The position numbers were made by a program, and so were the translations under genes. Positions 5,956-10,946 of a DNA stretch of 10,946 bases are shown piece after piece. The stretch comes from Pseudomonadota bacterium (GTDB taxonomy: Bacteria > Bdellovibrionota > Oligoflexia > Oligoflexales > Oligoflexaceae), in assembly GCA_029556045.1 (NCBI GenBank), contig JAKQGS010000492.1, positions 1 through 10,946 on the forward strand, in the 5' to 3' direction. The notes beneath the pieces were generated by a model. That model worked only from the letters and a program-made list of their open reading frames with translations. It made no database searches and was not told where the DNA came from. Numbering within the stretch: position 1 is the first letter of the stretch; every line of letters starts with the position of its first letter.

Positions 5956-8900
5956 GTGAGCGTTTACCAGCGGGTTTTATTGACAAATATTGCGGTTACT
6001 GCAGGGTTGTTTTTCAGTTTCGGCTGCAACCGGTCTCAATCGAAACCCTCTCCCACCATCGTGGTGGTTCAGGGGGCGGAAGTGCCCCGTCCCACCCAGG
6101 GTGGACAGGTGGTGGTGTCCGGCCCCATGCCCACATTGGACGACCTCAAGGGCGAAGAGTTTATCATTCCCGGAACCCAAACCATCGTGCCGGTGATGAA
6201 GGTTGGCGGTGTCCCCTATGTCCCGGTGGATGGTCTATTGACCAACGGCAGTTTTGCCGCCATTCAGGGGGCCGCTGTTATGGCCTCTCTTGGTCCTGAG
6301 CAAAAGCGTGCGGTCATGCAGCATGAGGTGGATGCCACCCTCAAGGTTCTGCGGGAAAAGGCCATGGTCATGGGGGCTGCAAGCGAGCCGGAGGTGGGGT
6401 ATTTTTCCGCTTGGATTCCCGCCGCTCAATTGAACGATGGCATGAGTAAAGTCAATGGACTGTTGCCGCAGCATGTGGTGATGAACCTGCGAGGTTATAA
6501 CCGGATTGCTATCGAGGGTCTGAAAACCCAGGGTCATATAGCCCCAGCCAAAAATCCAGGGGATGGACGCTCCGACAGCGAGGGGTTTTCTGGTTTGGAG
6601 CGGATGGGAGTTCCGGAATTTCTGGAGAAGGTGAGCGCCGACTTGGGGCAGATTCCGGATGGTTCCAGTGTCAAGGTTGGCATCACAGACACCGGCATCA
6701 CCTATGCACACCCTGCTTTTACGGATGCCAAAGGCATCAGCCGCATCCAGTATATGAAGGATTTTACCGGCGAAGGGCGCCTATATTTTGACCCGGCTGC
6801 GCGTTTTGACGTGACGATACCGGCGCAGGCCGACCAAGCCGAAACTCTACGGGTGAACGCGCAGGTGATCGTATCGCCTGTCACGGCTGTGACCCCACCT
6901 CAGGCCGGGGTTTACACCGAATTGAAAGACGCGGCACTGTTGGTCGGTCCAGAACTCCGGGCGATTCTGACAACCCCCGGTAACGGGGCTCGTCTTGCAG
7001 CATTTCGTGAGCTGGCGTTTGCTGAGCGCGGCAGCCCGGAAAATGGCATTGATCTCAATCATAATCAAAAAACCGACGACACGCTTTACGCTTTGATGGT
7101 TCCGGGCCAGAAGGGTGCCGTGGATCAGGTCTATTTTTCGATGGTACCGGACAGTCTGGATTTTCGCTTCAGCAAACCCCTGCGGGATTTTAACTCCACC
7201 GGCGATACCATCGAAGTTTTTGCGGAACGCTGGGGCCTCGCCATCGGGCAGGAAAAGCTGCCAGGCAGCGCCGACACAGCAGAACCCGCCCGCACGGCCT
7301 CCATCGTGGGCTTTGATCCCGGCGATCATGGCACCCATGTGGCCGGCATCATAGGTGCCCGCAAGACCATAGCCAACGATGACGACAAGACACTGGCCCG
7401 TGGTGCAGCACCCGGTGCGCAGTTGATGATGAATCGTGTATGTTCTCAAAGCCGGGGATGTTATTCCGCCCAGGCGATTGTGGATCTTGCCAAAAGCGGT
7501 GCCCAGATCATCAATATGTCCCTTGGGGGATTGCAGTTAACCAGCGATGGTTACGACGTACAATCGATTCTGGTGGATCGTTTGACCTCGGTTTACAACG
7601 TGCTTTTTATCATCTCCGCCGGCAATAGTGGGCCTATCATGCAAACTGTGGGTGATCCTTCGACGGCGCGGCTAGCGCTGTCGGTGGGAGCCACCGGAAC
7701 CCGTTCCATGATCACCCGGCAATATCAGTGGGAAAGCTCCGGCAAACCGGATCGGGCCCAGGAGACCGATGTTGAAACGGACTTCGTTATGGACTTCAGC
7801 AGCCGCGGTCCAACCGCTGCCGGCGGTTTTAAGCCCAATATCACGGCGCCCGGTACTGAACTCAGCGCGCAGCCCTTTAATAACAATATTGGTTTGAACG
7901 TCATGGCGGGAACCTCCATGGCATCCCCCTCCGCAGCCGGAGCCGCAGCCCTGTTGCTGGACGCCATTCATCGGCATAATGCCAAAGCATCCCCGCAGCG
8001 ACAGATGCCCACCGACGCTTTAACGCTGGCGCGTATCATCCAATCCAGCGCCCGACCCTTTGACGTCAATACTTACGATCCAGAGTCTGGTGAAATCCGT
8101 CAGGGCCAATACACCTGGATCGATCAGGGCAATGGCATGATCAACCTGCCACAGGCCTGGAAAATGCTCCAACACCTGGCAGCGAATCCCATTGCTCCGT
8201 CCATCACCGCTCCCGATGACAAGGGCGTTGAACAACCGGTGGTTCTCGACTATGAGGTGCGCACCCGTTTTGTGAACCGGCATAAGATCGCCTATGATGG
8301 CAGCGTGACGGCGAATGATCGGGATATTGAAGGATTGGATACCAATTTGACACAAGAGGCCGTGGATCTCAAATACGGTCGTGGTCTGTGGATCGACTAT
8401 AACGGCACGCGGGCCATCTATAGCGCCCGTATCAATCGTTCTCTACCATTTTCCCTAAGCAAACGAGCCGATGCCAGAGAATTGACCCGCCGTTTGGAAT
8501 CAACGGTCGATAAATTCAAAATTGTCACCGTTATCCACGGTTCATCGGTGCCGTGGCTAAAAGCAGGAACCCTGTTGTCACAGGACTGCAGCCAATCACA
8601 GGTGACTCCCTACCATACTGTTGTTGGGCCCGGAGTTAACCAAGCCAGTATTCTGCTGGCGTGTGTTGATCGCACTCAGGTCAGCAAACTACCCCCTGGA
8701 GATCATGGCGCGTTGATTTACGGTTACCGCGTGGATGAGCGCGATAATGTTGAGGCTCATGCTTCCTTTATCGTGCCGGTATATCTGACGGTGCCCCATT
8801 TCGACATTAAAAAAGTAGTCTCTGTTGGCAGGGACGGTTCGTCCACCGTCCTGCCCGGTTATGAACTCAAGGGAGTGGTCCCTGCCTACGGTGTTCGCCG

Positions 8901-9942
8901 CAATTACATTGAGGTCCCTGCGGGAGTCGTGCTCATGAACATTCGGGTGGAATTGCCTCCGGCCGTGATTGTTGACGGCATGCGGCAGAACTGCGGAGGT
9001 GCTGCCCTCAGCATCAGCCGTGGCGGGCCGCTGGATCTGCCAGAAGACTCACCGAGTGTGTCCACCTGCAATCCTGTGGGAGAGGATATCAATAGTATGC
9101 CGACGGGAATGATTTCAGAAAGCAATCCCACACCCGGAGTATGGGAGGTTCATGTGGGAGGGCATTGGGCCTTTCGCGGATCTGCCTATACCCTGAAGGT
9201 GGACTTTGTACAGGTTGAGGCCTCACGCAGTGAGATCACGGGGACCGCATCCGCACTGTCGGGTGATCTGGAACTGACCCTGCGGCGTTCGCTGGATCTT
9301 TTGCCGGTTGCGGAAAAAAGCGAGCTTGTTCTGGAGTGGTTGACCAGCCAACGGACTGTTGCATCCGTCGGCCATAAGGCCACCATCGCGCTGACGGATT
9401 CCGCCAAGTTATCGACCTTTCAGTACCCTTCAACCATCATGGAGGTCAAGGTTGAAACATTTCACACGGATCGTACCATCGATGTTGACCTTAAAATCAT
9501 GGAATGTGCCGACGCCACAGTCAGTTCCCCATGCCAGGAAGTTGCCTCTAGCGCCGGGCCGGACAGCTATGAATCGGCAAAGTTTATACCACGCTCCGAC
9601 CGTGTTTACCGTTACGAGGTTGAAGGTTTTGATACCAAGGGCGTGCCTGCAGCAATTTTTTACACGATCAGTGAGCGATATGCTGCGGAATCCACTGGGG
9701 TGACCATCGATGCTCTGAGCGATAACAGCTACAAAGTTAGTTACGCGATGGGTACGGATCAGAGCCGAATTCTCCAGCTGCCTCGTTTTATAAGCGGTCA
9801 GGCGGTGGCTGAGGGTCAACTCATCGTAAAAACCGCTACTCTAGAGACGGTGGCACGCATACCTGTGCGGATTTTCGGCACAGATGCTGCGATGCTGCTG
9901 GACAAGGCTTTGACGGATATCACCACGCATCCATCACCATAA
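5956..9942 (+). CDS. Tripeptidyl peptidase II-like S8 serine peptidase, probable lipoprotein
   Basis: GTG 5956 is chosen because AAGGAGG (5942-5948) lies 7 bases upstream and the product starts with a signal peptide ending SFGC (Cys24); the lipobox is not ideal, so a lipid anchor is likely rather than certain. A pro-region-like segment precedes the subtilisin-fold domain. Predicted catalytic residues: Asp245 (GITDTGI), His458 (DHGTHVAGI), oxyanion Asn557 (SAGNSGP), Ser654 (GTSMASPSAAG). The 213-residue gap between Asp and His is far longer than in ordinary subtilisins and matches tripeptidyl peptidase II, whose human form has Asp44, His264, Asn362 and Ser449. After the catalytic domain come about 670 mostly beta residues; VPVYLTVPHFDIKK and RRNYIEVPAG near 940-990 recall the TPP II central region. 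Length is also TPP II-like. Exopeptidase activity and a giant oligomer are not shown by sequence. It is a single gene, preceded by an AT-rich promoter region and followed by a terminator. Confidence 0.88.
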   Translation: MSVYQRVLLTNIAVTAGLFFSFGCNRSQSKPSPTIVVVQGAEVPRPTQGGQVVVSGPMPTLDDLKGEEFIIPGTQTIVPVMKVGGVPYVPVDGLLTNGSFAAIQGAAVMASLGPEQKRAVMQHEVDATLKVLREKAMVMGAASEPEVGYFSAWIPAAQLNDGMSKVNGLLPQHVVMNLRGYNRIAIEGLKTQGHIAPAKNPGDGRSDSEGFSGLERMGVPEFLEKVSADLGQIPDGSSVKVGITDTGITYAHPAFTDAKGISRIQYMKDFTGEGRLYFDPAARFDVTIPAQADQAETLRVNAQVIVSPVTAVTPPQAGVYTELKDAALLVGPELRAILTTPGNGARLAAFRELAFAERGSPENGIDLNHNQKTDDTLYALMVPGQKGAVDQVYFSMVPDSLDFRFSKPLRDFNSTGDTIEVFAERWGLAIGQEKLPGSADTAEPARTASIVGFDPGDHGTHVAGIIGARKTIANDDDKTLARGAAPGAQLMMNRVCSQSRGCYSAQAIVDLAKSGAQIINMSLGGLQLTSDGYDVQSILVDRLTSVYNVLFIISAGNSGPIMQTVGDPSTARLALSVGATGTRSMITRQYQWESSGKPDRAQETDVETDFVMDFSSRGPTAAGGFKPNITAPGTELSAQPFNNNIGLNVMAGTSMASPSAAGAAALLLDAIHRHNAKASPQRQMPTDALTLARIIQSSARPFDVNTYDPESGEIRQGQYTWIDQGNGMINLPQAWKMLQHLAANPIAPSITAPDDKGVEQPVVLDYEVRTRFVNRHKIAYDGSVTANDRDIEGLDTNLTQEAVDLKYGRGLWIDYNGTRAIYSARINRSLPFSLSKRADARELTRRLESTVDKFKIVTVIHGSSVPWLKAGTLLSQDCSQSQVTPYHTVVGPGVNQASILLACVDRTQVSKLPPGDHGALIYGYRVDERDNVEAHASFIVPVYLTVPHFDIKKVVSVGRDGSSTVLPGYELKGVVPAYGVRRNYIEVPAGVVLMNIRVELPPAVIVDGMRQNCGGAALSISRGGPLDLPEDSPSVSTCNPVGEDINSMPTGMISESNPTPGVWEVHVGGHWAFRGSAYTLKVDFVQVEASRSEITGTASALSGDLELTLRRSLDLLPVAEKSELVLEWLTSQRTVASVGHKATIALTDSAKLSTFQYPSTIMEVKVETFHTDRTIDVDLKIMECADATVSSPCQEVASSAGPDSYESAKFIPRSDRVYRYEVEGFDTKGVPAAIFYTISERYAAESTGVTIDALSDNSYKVSYAMGTDQSRILQLPRFISGQAVAEGQLIVKTATLETVARIPVRIFGTDAAMLLDKALTDITTHPSP

Positions 9943-9962
9943 CGTCATAACCGTGACAAAAT

Positions 9963-9998
9963 CCCTGGCGTCAAAAATCTGACGCCGGGGTTAGTTTT
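9963..9998 (+). terminator. Hairpin terminator after the peptidase gene
   Basis: CCCTGGCGTCA (9963-9973) pairs with TGACGCCGGGG (9980-9990) through 11 pairs including one T-G wobble, around the 6-base loop AAAATC, and is followed by TTAGTTTT. It starts 20 bases after the stop codon at 9942. The T-tract is interrupted, so termination may be incomplete, but position and stem strength fit an intrinsic terminator that isolates the peptidase gene from fliG. Confidence 0.75.
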
Positions 9999-10061
9999 GC
10001 CTAAGATTCCTCAATCCCTGCTCGGTTCAGCAGTCGAGGTAGGACAATTTTGCCCGGGGCT

Positions 10062-10090
10062 GTTCCAAGTCCGTCAATCCTTTGTAAAAT
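10062..10090 (+). promoter_or_regulatory. Possible promoter upstream of fliG
   Basis: TAAAAT at 10085-10090 matches five of six positions of a sigma-70 -10 box; the best upstream hexamer (TTCCAA, 10063-10068, 16-base spacing) is weak. It lies about 100 bases before the fliG start and downstream of the terminator, where a promoter is expected. A sigma-28-like GCCGATCT at 10099 lacks its -35 partner, and no sigma-54 -24/-12 pair with correct spacing was found. Confidence 0.25.
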
Positions 10091-10194
10091 TGAGTTAAGC
10101 CGATCTCGATCCCCTGAAGGTCAGACCTGATGTCTGGGTCAAGATGGCTTCGAGACAGGATTTCATCGGTAACAGTCCATTCTGCGAGGTGACC

Positions 10195-10946
10195 GTGGCC
10201 ACCAACAAATACTCAGGTGCACAAAAAGCAGCGATTCTGCTCCTGTCGTTTGGAGAAGAGATTTCCGCCGAGATCTTTAAGAACATGACGGAATTCGAGA
10301 TCAAACGGATCGGTACCGCCATGAGCCGCCTGGGCCGCCTGGAGCAGGATATTGTGGATGAAGTGATGATGGAGTTCTACCAGATCCTGCAGCAGAACCG
10401 GAAGTTTTTCTATGGTGGCAACGACTTCACCAAGAAAGTGATCGGCAATGCCTTCAAAGGTGGCGAGGCCGATGAGTTGATCGAGCAACTGGCCCTGGGA
10501 TCTGCCGCCAACCTTGATGCCCTGGAATTGATTGATCCGCGAACACTGTGCAACTTTATCCGCAACGAACACCCGCAGACCATCGCTCTGATCCTGGCGC
10601 ACCTTGAACCGGCAAAATGCGGGGAGGTGCTCAAACTACTGCCAGAAGCCCTGCACATGGAGATCATTCTGCGCATCGCCAACCTTGATGCGGTGGCACC
10701 AGAGATTATCGACGAAATCGATGATGTTCTGCGCAACGAAATTCAGGCGATGGGTTCTATTTCCTCGCAGAAGATCGGGGGCGTGGAGCCGATTGCAGAG
10801 ATGCTTAACCTTATGGACAAAGCGACAGAAGAGCAGATACTGGATAACCTGGAGGAACGGGATCCAGACCTTGCGGAGCAGATCCGTCAATTGATGTTTG
10901 TTTTTGACGACCTGGCGAAGGTCGACGATAAGGGTATTCAGGAGCT
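10195..10946 (+). CDS. fliG: Flagellar motor switch protein FliG, N-terminal 250 residues (runs off the right edge)
   Basis: FliG sits on the cytoplasmic face of the MS ring, binds FliF through its N-terminal domain and FliM through its middle and C-terminal parts, and transmits torque from the stators. The sequence is clear: N-terminal YSGAQKAAILLLSFGEE, the middle-domain motif EHPQT at residues 125-129 within RNEHPQTIALILAHL, the GG linker near 195-196, and MFVFDDL at 234-240, the MFxF motif of the C-terminal region. The torque helix with its charged residues lies beyond the window. I choose GTG 10195, with GAGG five bases upstream, because the resulting N-terminus matches the length of known FliG proteins. 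An in-frame ATG at 10144 would add 17 residues that look unlike the family and has only a weak ribosome site. No flagellar gene lies upstream in this window, so fliG is probably first in its unit or internal with its own promoter. Confidence 0.95.
   Translation, partial: MATNKYSGAQKAAILLLSFGEEISAEIFKNMTEFEIKRIGTAMSRLGRLEQDIVDEVMMEFYQILQQNRKFFYGGNDFTKKVIGNAFKGGEADELIEQLALGSAANLDALELIDPRTLCNFIRNEHPQTIALILAHLEPAKCGEVLKLLPEALHMEIILRIANLDAVAPEIIDEIDDVLRNEIQAMGSISSQKIGGVEPIAEMLNLMDKATEEQILDNLEERDPDLAEQIRQLMFVFDDLAKVDDKGIQE

Noticed and set aside
10085..10106. Sigma-28 flagellar promoter before fliG (TAAA with GCCGATCT)
   Set aside because: TAAA at 10085 and GCCGAT at 10099 start 14 bases apart, whereas the consensus needs about 19. 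No TAAA-like box lies at the right distance.
10144..10194. Upstream in-frame ATG as the fliG start
   Set aside because: It adds 17 residues not expected in FliG and lacks a good ribosome site, whereas GTG 10195 has GAGG at 5 bases and gives the usual N-terminus.

Overview
The window looks like chromosomal DNA of a flagellated Gram-negative bacterium. Two long genes encode proteins with lipoprotein-type signal peptides, and the right edge carries the start of fliG. The left edge carries an HNH-endonuclease-type N-terminus of a kind common in Bdellovibrionota, Oligoflexia and other former Deltaproteobacteria. Placing the organism there is an inference from gene content, not a demonstrated identity.

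Layout, left to right. (1) 1-601, minus strand: N-terminal 200 residues of an HNH-endonuclease-family protein whose catalytic end lies outside the window. (2) 602-1102: about 500 bases with no gene I can support. (3) 1103-1564, minus strand: an unrecognised 153-residue protein. (4) 1565-1899: divergent intergenic region holding a well-placed 20-codon upstream ORF. (5) 1900-4335, plus strand: an 811-residue putative lipoprotein with a CBM9/DOMON-like domain, an HExxH zinc-peptidase domain and calcium-binding TSP3-like repeats. (6) 4408-5217, plus strand: a membrane di-iron sterol desaturase/fatty-acid hydroxylase family protein. (7) 5218-5955: a 738-base non-coding region holding two inverted copies of a GC-rich structured repeat (A, 5234-5408; B, 5651-5798), then a 100-base island with 15% G+C. 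(8) 5956-9942, plus strand: a 1328-residue subtilisin-clan serine peptidase resembling tripeptidyl peptidase II, with a probable lipoprotein signal. (9) 9963-9998: a hairpin terminator. (10) 10195-10946, plus strand: the first 250 codons of fliG.

The two long genes point to exported, probably outer-membrane-anchored hydrolases, one a metallopeptidase-like protein and one a serine peptidase. The desaturase-like gene may be co-transcribed with the first, since it follows after 72 bases on the same strand. fliG is separated from the peptidase gene by a terminator and belongs to a different unit.

The most unusual signal is the pair of repeats A and B. Their two core segments match at 35/35 and 32/33 bases. 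The outer stems and the central hairpin loops differ completely in sequence, yet both copies keep the pairing. That pattern of fixed internal segments inside sequence-variable helices suggests an element selected for its folded form, as RNA or single-stranded DNA. I do not recognise it as a known family.
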